Source: Hyaloscypha bicolor E (lineage: Eukaryota > Ascomycota > Leotiomycetes > Helotiales > Hyaloscyphaceae). From it: a DNA stretch of 64,000 nucleotides. The notes beneath the pieces were generated by a model that ran no database searches, had not been told where the DNA came from, and saw nothing but the letters and a program-made list of their open reading frames with translations. Position numbers and translations under genes: made by a program. The stretch spans positions 310,001 to 374,000 of the forward strand of contig NW_020194560.1 in the NCBI RefSeq assembly GCF_002865645.1, read 5' to 3'. This document shows positions 11,764 to 25,450 of this stretch, in pieces; positions within the stretch are counted from its first letter, which is position 1; each line of letters opens with the position of its first letter.

Positions 11764-14475
11764 TACTTTTCTTCTATAAAAAACAGATTTTCCTCCTCGG
11801 AATCTTTCTTTTCCTTCTTTTTTTCTTCTCTTTTTACTTCTTCTAATTCGTCTTTAAATAACCCCCAGCTTTTTAAGCAAGATATTATCTCAAAAGTACT
11901 TTTATTAAGTCTATTACGTAATTTAGACATAATAAGAGCACCTTGAGAAAAGAATCTCTTACTAGTAACTGAGGAAGCGGGGATTCCTAGATATTTCCTA
12001 GCTATTAAAGCTAAAACAGGAAATCTAGCAGTATTAGACTTCTAATAATCTAAGGGCTTAGTCTATATATATATTAGTACTAATTTATAAAAAAATATTA
12101 AGAGAATATTAGATAATTATTATAATAAAATTTAAGTAAAATTTACTTACTTTCCTATCTTCTCTCTTTTTTTCTAAATAAGTTACTAATTCGTCTTCTA
12201 TATTAGAAGACTTATTAGTAATATATATATTATCTTTATCTTTATCTTTGTCGGAATCGGCCATATTAATATCCGAGGAATTGGATCTAGCTTGAGATAA
12301 ATTATAATCGTATTTATATCTAAATAAAATTAGTTATTAATTAATTTATTAAAAAGTAATTAAAGAAATTACTTATATATTATAATTAGTCTTTAATTTA
12401 TTATATATATCCGAAGACATACCGCTAAATAAGCTAATACTAGTTAATCCTTCTTATTTAATTCGAGGATCAAGAATAAGGGCTAAATATAAAGCTTTAC
12501 TTTTATTATCTAAAACGCCTGTTTTAGGATAATATTTTCGAAGCTTAGCTATTCCCTTATTAATTACATCTATAAATGCTTTATCTTATTAAATATTAGT
12601 ATAATATTAATAATAATATAAGAAGAGTTTAAGAAAAGACTTACTTTAAATTCCTTTTTGAAATTTTCTAGTTTATTATATATTTTATATACTTCAGGTA
12701 TAATATAATATATAGTAGAGTAATTTTCGGCTTATAACTTGGTAATAGCTTTAATAAATATTAAAACTATATTTAAAATATTATTTAAATAAGTAATTTT
12801 AATATTAGTCAAAACTAGACTTTTATTTTTAAAAGCCTTTAAATTAGAGCTATTAATAACTACTTTAATAGCTTTATATATATATAAAAAGTTCTTTAAT
12901 ATATAATAAATTAAAGACTATTATGTTTTTTAATCTATAAATAATTAGTATTAATTAATAATTAAATAATTAATTATTTACTAAGTTAAGGAAATCGAGT
13001 ATTTTCTATATTAAAAGCTTTAATTTGAGCTTCTAATAGCCGTCGGTTTTCTTAGTTATATTTAAGACCTATAATAGTTTTTCTAACCTTTTTCTAAATT
13101 AATAAATCTAAAATTTATTAATAAACCTCTTATAAATTATATAGGAAACTTAATTATTACTTATTCTCCTTCTTCTTCTTCTCTATCTTTAAGTTCTTTT
13201 ATTTCTTGCTCGTATAAATCTATAAAATAAGAAGTATTATAATTATTCTTAATAAGAGCTTTTAAAATATATTAAACTACTAGATTTAATATATAAGCTA
13301 TATAAGGGATATCTCCTTGAAATTTAATACCTTTCTTATTATAATACTTTATAAAAGCCTTTAATAAGGTATTATTTAAACTAGTATTATCTCAAGTAAT
13401 ACTAAATAATATATATTAGTAATTATTTAATAATTATTTTAAATTACTTACCTAATAATATTATATTTAATATTATATTATTTTAAAGCTTCTAATAAAC
13501 CAGAAAGTATATAAATACTAGAGTAAATATTACTTAAATCTTTTATAGCTAATAAATAAGATTTTAATTTAAAATCCTTATTTATAAAGTATCTAATAAT
13601 ATATTAGTATAAATTTTATTTAATAATTATAAGAATATATAAACTTATATAGTAATTCCAAGAAATGCCTTTTGATTTATACTTGTCTAAGTATCTAAAG
13701 TAATAGAAAAGGTTCCTTGAGAATTAATATTCTTTTATAATTCTTCTTTAATATTTAAACTCTTTTCTATATAGCTTAAATTAAGCTCGTCCTTAAGTGT
13801 TTTTATATATAAAGGCGGTATTTGACTATAAAATATTAGCTTATATAATAATAATAATAATAATAATATAAGTACTTACAATTTAAATATTTTAAAAGTA
13901 CTTTAAAGCTCGGAGTAATAACTGCTCGAAAAGAGATATTATTACTAATAATAAAGCTTAATAATAATCTCTTAAAGTAATTAATAGTAAAGCTATCTTC
14001 TCTTTGGCCTAATTATTTATTAAAAAGACTATTTATAATTAGTTGAGAGATTTGAGAAAAAGAAGCTTTGCTTTTATCTAATAAATAATTAGTAAATAAT
14101 TCTTTAAATAATATTAATTAACTTACTATTATTTCTATTATTAGAAAGAGTATTAAAATTAATAAATTTATGTGAGTTCCGAAAGTAAGCTAAATAATTA
14201 CTTATTTAACCGTATATTTATTAATTTAGCCACGTTTTTCTAAAAAGTTAATTAATATTAAAACCATTAAAATTAAGATTATTAACTTACGAATAACCTT
14301 ATACTAAGCACCTAATAGTACACGTACGAGCGTCTTCCGGCTTCTCTTGAATTAGATTTAAAGTCTTTTTTAAATATCCTTTTTTAAAGAGAAAAGATTC
14401 TTTATTAAGGGATTTTAATATAAAATCAGGGTGATTTTGGCCTATATTAAGCTTAATCGAGAATTATTAAGACAT
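11764..14475 (-). pseudogene. hAT transposase gene, RIP-mutated
   Basis: The candidate start is ATG at 14475 and the stop is TAG at 11764. The C-terminal exon (about 12060-11764) is open and shows the hAT dimerisation region: IPASSVTSKRFFSQGALIMS, then LRNRLNKSTF and CLKSWG, ending in a Lys/Glu-rich tail. An upstream exon contains FSITLD followed by T-stop-TS, the catalytic-Asp region with Trp changed to stop. Introns with GTAAGT donors are visible, for example starting near 12152 and near 14290. A further TGG-to-TAG stop precedes KSNTARFPVLAL. Two stops follow the initiator. It is inactive, but closer to intact than any retroelement here. Confidence 0.8.
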
Positions 14476-14842
14476 TTTCGAGTATATAAAGTATATATAA
14501 AGTATTATTATAAGAGTAATAGTTAAAGATATATAAGTAATTATAAAAATAAAAGAAATGAGAACTCAAGGAAAATAACTTGTTCTTATAGAAAATTCTA
14601 ATATTCTAAAGGCTTCTTAATTATTCTTCTAATTAGAAAGAATTACTATATTTCGGAGGTTCTAGTTCTTTAATTTCTAATATATAGCTCTTATATTAGT
14701 AATATAATATAATATATAAGCTATAGTGGTTCTGGAGATATTATAAAGGTTCTACCTCGCTTACCAAGCCTCGCCACTACTTGATTGGGCAGTGCAGTGG
14801 CGCTAGGCTCGGGCCACCCGGAGCCTTACCCAATTAGGTTAG

Positions 14843-15050
14843 CATGTCACGTGTAACGTCACGTGTAGCATCACGTGCACACTACTTAACTACTCAAGAA
14901 TATTCTAGAGTAGTTGAGTAGAGTAGTTGAGTAGAGTAGTTGAGTAGAGTAGTTGAGTAGAGTAGTTGAGTAGAGTATGAGTAGTGAGAAAAAAACTTGA
15001 GTAGAGTATGAGTAGAGCCCACTATTCTACTCTACTCTACTTATTTCTCA
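14843..15050. repeat. hAT right subterminal repeats
   Basis: Three CACGTG motifs at 14846-14876, then at least five head-to-tail copies of a 13-nt TTGAGTAGAGTAG-type unit (about 14915-14980), then inverted CTACTC units to the terminus. This mirrors the left end. Confidence 0.8.
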
Positions 15051-15063
15051 CACTAATTATCTT

Positions 15064-18000
15064 ATAAATAAGAAATACTATTATATTAAATATAATTAGA
15101 TATATTAGAAACTCTGCGGAACTAGTAGCTATAACTTATATAATAGATAGAATATTTAAGGAATTAGAAATACTAGTTTAGATACTTAATACTAATAGAA
15201 TTATTTAATTTAAAGATAATAGTATTAATATTCGGATATTACTAGCTTATAAATATATCATGTAATTTCTATATCTCTAATTCGTATTTTAAGGACCTTA
15301 AAGAAATATTAAATATAAAGAAATAATTAATACTAGAGCTAAAGTTAATATTTTTCCCGAAAAGATTTCTAGAAGTATTAGTAAAGTAATATATAATACT
15401 ATAGATTATTAAATATTTATTATTACTAGGGCAGAATTTGGATTTATAGAAATAGTAAAGCTTAGAGCTAAGGTTATAGATAAAGTAAGATATAAAGATA
15501 TATTTTTCTTAGTTAAAAAAGCTCTAAAGATCCTGCTTAGTTAATTATTCTTAGTAAAAATAAAAATAAAAATTATATATAAAAGTAATAGTTTATAAAA
15601 TAAAAAGTTTACTAATTCTAAAAATAGCTAAAATACTTATATTATTATAATTATTCTATTTTTAAAAAATACTAGGAAATAGAAAAAAGTAATAGTTTAA
15701 GAATACTAAGCTTCTAGAATTAAGGAATTAAGTAATATGAAATAGGAAACTAAAAATAAAGAGAAAAAATAAAGCCTAATATTATAACTAATAGTAATAT
15801 TAGGGAAAATAGGAAAATACCGGGATTTCTTATAAATTCTTTTATTTTGGGTTTAGGAGTTTAGAAAATTAATAATATTTTTAGAGAAACTAAAATAAAA
15901 AAGGCTCTAATTAGAGTATTATTAAGAGTAGTTCTGGATTTAATAGAAAAAGAAGTAAAAAGGATATTAAATAAAGATATTTCTAAAAAAGAAATAAAGT
16001 AGTATCTTCTAATAATAAAGAAATATATTCCCGAAGCTAAGAAATATAGAACCTAAAACTAGAAAGAATTCTGGAATATATAAAAGCTTAAGGAAAATAT
16101 ATTAAAATACTAGATAAAAAGATACTTTTTATATCTAACTAGGAAAGAACTAAGTAAAAAGGTTATAAATTCCGGAGGTTAGATAAAAAGAGTACTAGAG
16201 AAAATAGCTATAGTTCTTAAAAAAAAGATAATAATTATAGTCTATTTCTAGTTATAGAAATATATAAAATAAAGAATAAGAAAGTTTAACTAGTAAATAC
16301 TAATAATAGAACTAGAGAAGGCCCTAGTAGATATCCGGACTAGTTTAAGAGATCTAAAGTTAGAGAATATTTATAGAAATATACTAGGAAATATAAGAAT
16401 TATCTTTTACTAAGAATATTAGCTATTTTAAGAGGTTTATAACTTATTCCGGAATGCCTTAAATAATTAGATATTAGTAACTAGCTCTAGGAAAAGAAAC
16501 TAGCTATATTTCAAGAATTAATAATTAATTAAAAAAGTATAATTATATTTAATTAGAAAGAAATAAGAAAAATTTATAAGAATATTAGCTTATCTATTCT
16601 AATTAAGACTATTAAGTATAAAGCCTAGTAAGAAAAGAATTTCCTATATTTTAAAGCTCTAGTATTAGTAATAGTAAAAATATTATTAGAATACCTAGAT
16701 TATAGAATTCTTGAGAAATATAATAAATCTTATCGAAATCCATAGTTCTTAGTTATAAAGAAAGTTACTAGGACTTATAGATTAATTAATACTACTATAA
16801 AAATAAATTTAGTAACCCTATAAAATACTAACCTATTTCCGTTTACTAATAAGATCTCGGAGGAATTTACTAGATATACTTATATCTCTCTAATTAATTT
16901 CTTTTCTAAATATAATTAACTTATACTAGATACTTATAGTAAAGATTTAACTATATTTATAATATTTCTAGAGCTATTAAGAATAACTATATTATCTCAG
17001 GGAGCTACTAATTCTATTATATAGTTTATATAAGTTATTATAACTATTCTAGAGAATTTATTTCCTAAAATTACTATATTATTTATTAATAATATTAAAG
17101 TTAAGAGATCTTATATAGACTATAATAAGTAGCTTATTTTATCTAATATTTGGCGTTTCGTATTTAAATACTTTTAAAACCTGAATATAATCCTAAATAA
17201 AGTTAAATAAGCCAGAGCTAGTATTAGAGAAAAATTATAGTTCTATTATAATAATATAATTATTATTAGCTTTATTTATAGAGTACTTAGAAGAAGTCTT
17301 TTAAGCTTAGGAATTACTAAGATCTTAAGATAGGAATATTATAATAGTATAACTAAAGATAAGGCATTTATTAGAATTATTATTTATTACTATATTTGAA
17401 TTAAAGGCTTTATAATTATTACTAAACCTATTTACTACTTAATAAGGAAAGATATAACATGAAACTAGGATAATAAATAAAAGCAAGCTATATGAATTCT
17501 TTAAGAAAAGCTTATTATTACTCTAATACTCTATAAGTTATACCATAATTTATTAGAAGGTTGGGGAATAATTATATTAGTAGTAAATACTAGCCTAAAT
17601 AAATAGGGCAGAACTCTTAGTTAATATAATAATAAAAGAAAAAAGAAAGTTATATAATATAAGTCTAGAATCTAAAATAATACTAAATAAAGATATAATA
17701 TTATTAAGAGAAAATACTAAGGGCTAGTAAAGTATTTATAGAAAATATAATTCTGGCTATATAAAGTTTATTTTATTTTTAAACTAGATACTAATATACT
17801 TGTTATATAGCTAAGTAAAGCGGCTATAAATCTTCCTAAAGCTCTAGTTACTTACTAGCTAGTATGAATTTAACTATTTAATTTTAAAGTTAAGTATATT
17901 ACTACTAATGAATTATTAAGATACTTATAATAAGAAAGTAATACTAAAGATAATAAGGATATTAATAAATAGTTAGTAATAGAACTTAATATTATTAGAA

Positions 18001-19826
18001 TAGTACTTATTAGACAAAAAGTTTAGTTAAAGAAAGCAATTCCGGTTTAGTTATATAATATTATTTTAAGGAATCCGATTCCTAAGCTCTTTATTAGATA
18101 TTTGAATAATAGTATCTAGTTACTAGAGATTAATAATTAAAGCCTTATTATATCTAGAAGCAAATTAGTAATATTAAAAAATAATAAAATCCGGAAATTA
18201 TATAATAAAGGCTATAGCCTTTTATATATAACTCTAGTAAAGTAGTAAATAATAATACTAACTCTTATATTTTACTTAATAACCTAACTATTTTACTAGA
18301 TTTCTTAAATAATAATTATTCCGAATAATACTAGAATATTATATAATATCTTATAATACTCTTTAGACTAGAAGAAATATCTAGAGCCAAGTTTCGAAAG
18401 TTAAGTAAAGAAGCTTTAAATTATAATATAAGAGATTAATTACTATAAAGAGTTATATCTAAAATATACTTATTTCGACTTATTATTAATAATTAAGAAT
18501 AAAGAGAGATTATTATTAAAGAGTTATATAATAAGATTAGATATACCGGGAAAAAAGCACTTTTTATTTAGTAACTAGTTACTATTACTAGGAAAATTAC
18601 TATAATTATATATAAAAGTATATTAATACTTATAAAGTCTATTAGTATAAGAGTAAAAGAAAATAAGAAGAAGCTCTATATCTAATAAAAGCTATATTTC
18701 TTTTCTATTACCTTAGAATTAATATAATTAAACTACTAGACTATAAAAGATATAACTTATTAGTTATTACTAGAGATAACTTCTTAGGATAAATTAAAGC
18801 TAGACTTTTAAAGAACCTAACTAGTAAGAAAATTACTAAGTTTATTTAGGAAGAAATTATTTATAAGTATAGTTTATTTAGATAGCTTAAGATAAATAGC
18901 AGATCGGAATTTAAAGAAGTAGTAATTTAGGAACTTAATAAGCTAGGAATTAATAGAATTATTATTTTGGCTTATAATTCTAAAGAAAATAATATAATTA
19001 AAAGAAAGTATTAACTAATTATTTAAGTACTTATTATACTTATAATAAGTAAAAAGAAGCCTTAAATAGATTTATTACTATATAATCTATTTACTAATTA
19101 AGTTACTATATATAGACTAACTGGATTTATTTTCTTTTATATAATTTATAATAAAAAAGCTATATTATTTATAGAAATATACTTTCTAACCTAGAGAATA
19201 CTTAGATAAAATAAAGTCTATAATAAAGAAATACTTCTAGAAATATATATAAAGCAAATATAGATAAGAAATAAAGATATTAAAGAAGCCAGAATAAAGA
19301 AAAATAAAAAATATTAAGAGAAAAAGAAGTAATTTAATACTATTTACTAGATTTATTTAAAACCTATTTCCAAAAAGAATTTAGTTCTTACATATAATAT
19401 TAAATTAATAAATTAAGACAAATTAAGGAATATAAAGCTACTATATTACTAGCTTGGCCCGTATAGAGTAAGGCATATAGATTAACTAAAAGAATACTAT
19501 ATATTAGAAAAGCTTAATAGTATTATATTTCAAAAAATATATACCGGGAATTAATTTAAGTAGTTTATTAAAAGAAATGAATTCTAGTACTTTCTTAAAA
19601 ACAAAGTTAATAATAAGTATATACTTATAAATAAATATTTTAAAATAGATATAGAACTAGAAAAGAAAATAATTATAGAATATTATAAGTAAAATAGTAC
19701 TTAGGAAATCGAGAAAGCTACTAGTATTATTATATATATTCTAGAGTTACTAGAATTAGAAAGAATAAAGTATGTCTTTTTTATAGAAGACTAGGAAAAA
19801 GCATCTAATAATAAGTGCTTTTCTTA
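15064..19826 (+). pseudogene. Element A pol (protease, RT, RNase H, integrase), RIP-degraded
   Basis: Gypsy-type pol on the plus strand. RT spans about 16680-17250: the motif LSQGATNS is near 16990-17020, and the catalytic pair FLDD reads as INN at 17085-17093 (both Asp to Asn). RNase H should follow at 17300-18400. Integrase core lies at about 18730-19030: LGINRIIILAYNS followed by a degraded NGxxER region matches the last part of the DDE core, and DGG before it has become NSR. RT before integrase marks Gypsy order. The frame appears to end near 19826 with no chromodomain. A 36-nt palindrome interrupts the region at 18197. Confidence 0.75.
18197..18232. repeat. 36-nt near-palindrome inside element A pol
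   Basis: The same unit as in the family-A LTRs and Copia 3' regions, located between the RT/RNase H part and the integrase part of pol. The equivalent site in B (46056-46091) also has it, so it was present in the common ancestor of both copies. Confidence 0.8.
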
Positions 19827-20580
19827 ATCTAGAATAAAGCTTATTATCTTTAATTTCTTATATATCTTTTAAATTTTTCTTTCTAATTATTATTTATAAT
19901 CTTTAGAGAATATTATTATTAGATTATTATTCTAGAAATTAAATAAGCTTTACTATTACTTATTTCTTATTATTATCTAATTATTACTACTAGATAGTAT
20001 TCTTAATATATAAAACTTTATTACTAGATCTTGGGAATTAAATATAAAGTATTTCTTTTAGTATAGAAATAAATAGGGAATCGAGAAATTACCTTACGAA
20101 TTCTTAATTCCGAACTATAGTAATAAATAGTAATTATATTTAGAAATAAGAAAAGAAGAAAAGAAAAAAGAAAGCCTTTTATATATGTTTTACTAAACTA
20201 GAAACCTTTTAGAAGCTTTACTTGCCTTTTTAACTAGCTATTTTTATGGCTTATACTAGTCTAAAGCTTAATTATAATATCTATAGGTCTCGACTTTAAC
20301 TTAAACTACTATTATAAGTTTCCTTATAATATTTAAATAAACTTCCTAATTAGGAGTTATATATAAATAAAATAGCCGAACTAGAAGTCTTATAAGAGAA
20401 AAGGAAAACCTTATTAAACCTAATAATTATTTCTAAAGATATTTAATAATATATAATTCTGGAAATTTATTAGATATTAAATAAATTAGATTTACTTATT
20501 TAAAGCTTATTTTATATTAGAAAAACTACTTTCTTTTTAATATAACTATAGCTATTTTTAAAACTTATATTAAGGCTTAG
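19827..20580 (+). other. Element A spacer between pol and second ORF, first part
   Basis: The sequence continues without a recognisable domain. It matches B (about 43800-44480) in reverse complement, so it belongs to the element. The spacer resumes at 27574 beyond Gypsy C. The pentamer CTTAG at 20576-20580 is the left target duplication of C. Confidence 0.6.
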
Positions 20581-20883
20581 TATAAGGCATGTAATAGCAG
20601 GGTAATATATAAGTAGTTAAGGTAAGTAAGCTGCGGAGTAACGCTTGCAAGTATAACTAATTCCAAGAATTAATTCTAATAAGAGACTAATTAATGCCCC
20701 TTCCAAAGCTAGGAGCGTCTCCCTATATATTCCCTAGTATTTAGCCAGGCATGCGAAGCCCTTTACTTAATTAGGAAATCCCATGCAATCTATATAATTC
20801 CGATTATAAGCTATACCCAAAATAGGAAACTAGATCCATAATATCTAATACCTGTCTATACGCCATTACGTATGCCTATTATA
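20581..20883 (-). repeat. Gypsy C 3' LTR
   Basis: A 303-bp LTR running from TATAAGGCATG to CTATTATA. It differs from the right LTR (27271-27573) mainly by C/T and G/A changes, for example AAGGCATG against AAGATATA, and is the less mutated of the two. Confidence 0.9.
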
Positions 20884-22320
20884 TTAACTCCTCCTCTGGG
20901 CCCTTATTCCCAAGAGGCCTGGGAAAACTGCAAATAGCTTTATAAATATCTCCCTAAAACTTTCCTAGCTACTAGCTTTCCCCAAAGACTCTCTATAATT
21001 ATCCCATTATTACGCCAGGTAATGGAGTTAAGGATATAGTTTACTAACCCTTCCTAGCTAGTTCGCAAATCGCCTCTAGTAATTCTCCCTTATAAAGGTA
21101 GTATAAATATAGTATATACTATCGGATATAAAGCTTATCCGATCTCCTAATTAGTTCGTAAATCCTAACTTAGCCTTTATTTATAAATAAATTATTACTC
21201 TATAGGCCCAAGAGCTTGGAAAAGTTAATCCAATCTTCTAGTTCGTTTATAAATCCCTTCTTTAGAATTTTCTGGGTATTCCTGGTATAGAGCCGGTTCC
21301 GAATTTGTAATTACTATTCGGGGAAAGGATATTATAAAAAGGCCTCTCTTTTCCTACTAACTAACCTTCCTTTTCCTTAATTATAATACCGTACCTAGCT
21401 TCTTCTCGTCCCTTATCTTCTTTCTTTAAGCCTTCTTTAAGCTTCTTTAAACTCCTTTAAGCCTTATTTAAGCTTTATTTAAGTCCCCTTCTAATTCCCT
21501 CTTCTATTTCTTTATTTATTAAGATAAATACTTCTCTTAGTACTTATTAGCCTATTACTACCCGTTTGGCTAATACTCCTATATCCTTAATTCGCCCTTA
21601 CTATTTTTAATATTCCAAGAATATTACTAAGTTTCCTGACCTTACTTATATTAAGAGTAATAATTACTTGGTATATAATTACTACTGCTCTAAAAACAAG
21701 AAATATAATTCTATAAGTTATAAATTCCTTTTTTTATTTCTTATTCTAATACTATTTAAGATTCCTTAAGTATATATAGTATAGTTAAACCGCCTTCTTT
21801 AAGCCATTAATATATATAAGTATCTTTCCTATTCTTTATCTAAAAGGAAAAAGGCTATTACTATTCTTCTTCTATACTAAACTATATATACTTCTCGTAT
21901 TAAAGCTATTATTCGAGGCTAACGGATTCCCCTAATAATCCAAGAAATAGGTTAAGTAATTCTTACTAGCTTAGTATAAGTATAAAGTACTCTTAATAAT
22001 ATAATTAATATTCTTTAGTATTAAGTAAGCTTACTTCTTCCTTATTTCTTACTAATAGCTAATAGCTTTATAGGCTAATTTATTACCTATTTCTCGAGAG
22101 AATCCTAATAAGGATAATAATAAGAATAGTAGAAAGTAGTTATAAGAATAGGATATTTATAGGATATAGAAATTAGAGTTTTTAATAATTTTTATATGGT
22201 TTTTCTAAGAATAAATATATGGTTTTTTAATAGTTTCCTAATAAAAGCATTTATCTTTTATACCTCTATTTAGCTAATAGTATTATAATATTACTTTTTT
22301 CTAAGTATTCTTATAATTCT
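20884..22320. other. Gypsy C region between chromodomain and 3' LTR
   Basis: About 1.4 kb beyond the pol frame. It holds a purine tract on the minus strand next to the LTR, pyrimidine-rich CTTTAAGC repeats (21420-21490) and, on the plus strand at about 21540-22060, a stretch readable with RIP-type stops (for example RIPLIIQEIG). This could be an extra antisense gene or leftover 3' sequence. I do not recognise a family. Confidence 0.4.
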
Positions 22321-22339
22321 TGAGTTATATTCTCTAGAT

Positions 22340-22500
22340 TACTTAGTAGTTCCCATATATTATTTGCCGGTAAGTAGCTCTTCTAATAAACGAGATATTT
22401 CCTTCCTTTTCTGCCCTTCCTATAGGCTATAATAGATTCTACCTCAAATTCCTCTTTACTCTCGATCTCGACTGGCTCTGGTTTTACTATAGTACTAGCT
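22340..22500 (-). pseudogene. Chromodomain at the C-terminus of Gypsy C pol
   Basis: The minus strand reads EEFEVESIIAYRK, then RKYLVY, a stop, KSYLP, then NNIWELLSNLENI. It matches the chromodomain pattern (EVExIL, YLVKWKGY, NTWEPxxNL) with the Trp of YLVKW region changed to a stop. Chromodomains bind methylated histone H3 tails and steer integration. The stop prevents a full-length product. Clear family resemblance, read directly from the sequence. Confidence 0.8.
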
Positions 22501-22599
22501 TGCGGGTACTATAATTCTAAGAAAGAAATATAGAAAATATTATAAATCTAATATAATAGTAGTAATTCCAAGTAGTATATTTATCTATATATTCCTATA

Positions 22600-25450
22600 A
22601 CTTCTAGAACTTTAAAGAAGCCGAGATATCTATCTGCTAGCTTTATACTAGGTTATAGCTATTAAATATTCTTTATATAAAGTATAACTTTATTATATAT
22701 CTTAAACTTCTTATTAATATATTTCTTATTATAGTACTTTTTCTATATATCTACTACTTCTTGCTATTATTTCTCTAGTACCTCCTATTTTACTTAAATT
22801 CTTTATACTCTTTCCTATATTACTAGCGCCCCTCCTTCTAGAATATTATCCTTAATATATAGTTTAATACTAGGATAGAATCCGTATAAGATATAGAATA
22901 GAGATATTCCTATTATTAAATATATAGAGTTATTATATATAAATTCTATAAGAGCAAGCTTTATTACCTAGTTATTCTACTAGTAGCTAGTATAGTACCT
23001 TAAGTATTATTCTAAAGTTTAGTTTAGATTCTCCATTTATCTATTAGTTTACGAGTGAAATACTATACTCAGCTATTATTAAATCTTTAAGTAGAAGTAT
23101 AGACTTAACTAGAACTTGCTTATAAAGACAGATCCTCTATTAGAGATTATACCTATAGATATACCGAAGTCTTTAATAATATAATATACAAATAGCTCTA
23201 CTAGCTCAGGAGCCGAGACCTTCTTAGTAATCGGAATATATTATACCATTTTCGTATACCTATTAATAATAATAAGTATAGAATTATATATTTTGCTATA
23301 AAACCTAGAAGGGGGCAGCCCCGTAATAAAGTCTATAGTAATTTCTTACTATGGCTTAGAAAGGAGGGAAAACGAACTAAATATACTATATAGTAGATAT
23401 CTCTTTACCTTAGTCTATTAATATATAGAATAAGTTCTAATATAGTCTTTTATATCCTTTTTTATATTTTACTAGAAGTATTTTCTCTAGAGAATCTCTA
23501 GTATCTTACTAGTACTAAAATGCCTACCTATAGGATTATTATAGTTAGCTTATAATAATTCTTCTTTAAGAGCCGGCTTATTTAGTATATAGATAGTGCC
23601 CCGATATCTTAATAACTCAGATATATTAAGTTCTTAAGTCTTAATAGCTCTAGTAAAGGTCCCCTTTAAGAACTATTTATACTACTAGTATTATACTAAT
23701 AGATTGAGCCTTTAGTACTATAATAGTAGTTTAAGTAATATCTCTCTGCTTTCCTTGTATATTATTTCGGATCTAGCTGCCTATATAGCTAGAATTCGTA
23801 GTATATACTATTTATAACTAGCTATACTAGTAATAGGCTCAAGTAGTAGTATTTCCGGTACTATTCTATTACTAAAATAGACTTCCTCTTTGGAATTCCT
23901 TAGTATTTCGCTAATTGAGGAGTACCTATCTCCTCTCTCCTGGGCCTTATATTACAGTATTATAGGAATAGTATAATATCCTATTACTGCTACCTATAGG
24001 GTTCTCTATTCTATATTCTATAGCTTATTATAAAGTATAAGTAGTAAAGTATCTTTATTTATATCTGCTATAAAGTCTGGCCTCCTTAATAATCTATTAG
24101 CAGAATTATTATATTCCGGCTAATATTCTAAGACAAAGTCAAAGGTAGCTAGCTTCTCTGCCTATCTTATCTATTAACTATTTAGTTTTCTCTTAGTTAT
24201 AAAGTATTTCAAGTTATTATAATCTGTCTTAATAATAATAGTATACCGGATATATACTAGGTAATACTACTAAGTATAGAATACCAGAATAATAGCTAAG
24301 AGTTTAGAGTTATATATCTTATACCTGCTCTTAATTATAATTATTTTTTTTAAATAGAAAGTAATAGGGTATTACCTGGCTTCTGTTTTCTTACTAAAGA
24401 ACTAGGAAATTATACCTATAACTGCGAATCCTAAAGTATCCGTTTCTATACGAATCTTTAAGGCTAGGTCAAAATAATAAAGGATTAGTACTATTATAAA
24501 TATAATTTATAGCTCCCTAAAAGCCTTATTTGCCTTATCTGTCTAGCTAAACTAATATAGTAGTTTTCCGCCAGTTTTTAGTAAATTAGTTAATCCTTTT
24601 ATTACTCTGGAATATTTATAGATAAACCTCTAGTAAAAGTTAGTAAAACCCAGGAATATTTAGACTTCTCGGATATTATTTTTTGGGGCTAGCTATTTCC
24701 TAATAGCTATAATCCGGCTAGCCTCTATTTCTATACTATCTAGGCTAATTACAAATCCTAGGAACTCTACTTTTTCTATATTAAACTCGTATTTTACTAA
24801 GTTTATAAAAAGCTAGTATTACTATAATTGCTTGAGTATATATTAGACCGCCATTATATGCTATTCTGGGTTCTCTAAATAAATTAAAATATTATCTAGA
24901 TAGACTATATAAATAATATCTATGAGGCCTACTAGTATATAGTTAATATATGCCTGGAATATTACTAGAGTATTAGATAGTCTAAAGGATATAATATAAT
25001 ACTTAAAATATTTATAGTATATTCGGAATACTATCTTCTATTTATTACTCTCTCGTATTTATAACTAATAGTAAGTATTCTTTAAGTCTAGCTTTATATA
25101 TACCTTTGCTTTATAAAGCCTATCTATTATCTTATTAATAAGTAATAATAGTATTTGGTTCTTAATAGTAATCCTGTTTAGACCCCGGTAATTAATATAT
25201 AGATATAGGCCGCTTTCTTTCTTTAGAATAAATATAATTAGGGTACTAGCTAGGCTAGTAAAATAACGGATCTACTTCTTTTCTAAGCTAGTATTAAGAT
25301 ATTCCCGAAGAACTTTAAGCTCTCTCTCTAATAAAATATATATAGAACTATATAGTAATTAGGATCCTGGTTCCAGATCTATATAATATTCTATTATATA
25401 GTAATCGGGTAATATACCTATAGCCTCTATAGAAAATACTCGGAGAAAGT
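22600..25450 (-). pseudogene. Gypsy C pol (RT, RNase H, integrase), RIP-degraded
   Basis: RT shows FCVVYLDD-like sequence as YIVYLDN-ILIYLEN around 24880-24915 (second catalytic Asp to Asn). The finger/palm region extends up to about 25400. RNase H is expected at about 23850-24450. Integrase begins near 23330 with DFITGLPPSRFYSK followed by INRYTKMVYYIPIT, the first catalytic-Asp block of Tf/MAGGY-type integrases, and runs down to about 22700. The zinc-binding HHCC region should precede it, at about 23350-23550. Stops occur at Trp/Gln codons. Confidence 0.8.

Larger units (their letters stand above)
11498..15055 (-). mobile_element. hAT-family DNA transposon
   Basis: A 3558-bp insertion in element A, flanked by the 8-bp duplication ATTATCTT (11490-11497 and 15056-15063). 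The length is the hallmark of the hAT superfamily. The terminal inverted repeat begins TAGTATAAG at the left and TAGTGTGAG at the right (reverse complement). The uninterrupted site is visible in B at 49193-49200. Both ends carry dense subterminal GAGTAG/CTACTC repeats and CACGTG motifs. The transposase lies on the minus strand. It is less degraded than its host, in keeping with a later arrival. Confidence 0.9.

Noticed and set aside
14843..15050. CRISPR-like spaced repeats
   Set aside because: The units are contiguous subterminal repeats of a hAT element in a eukaryotic genome, without spacers.
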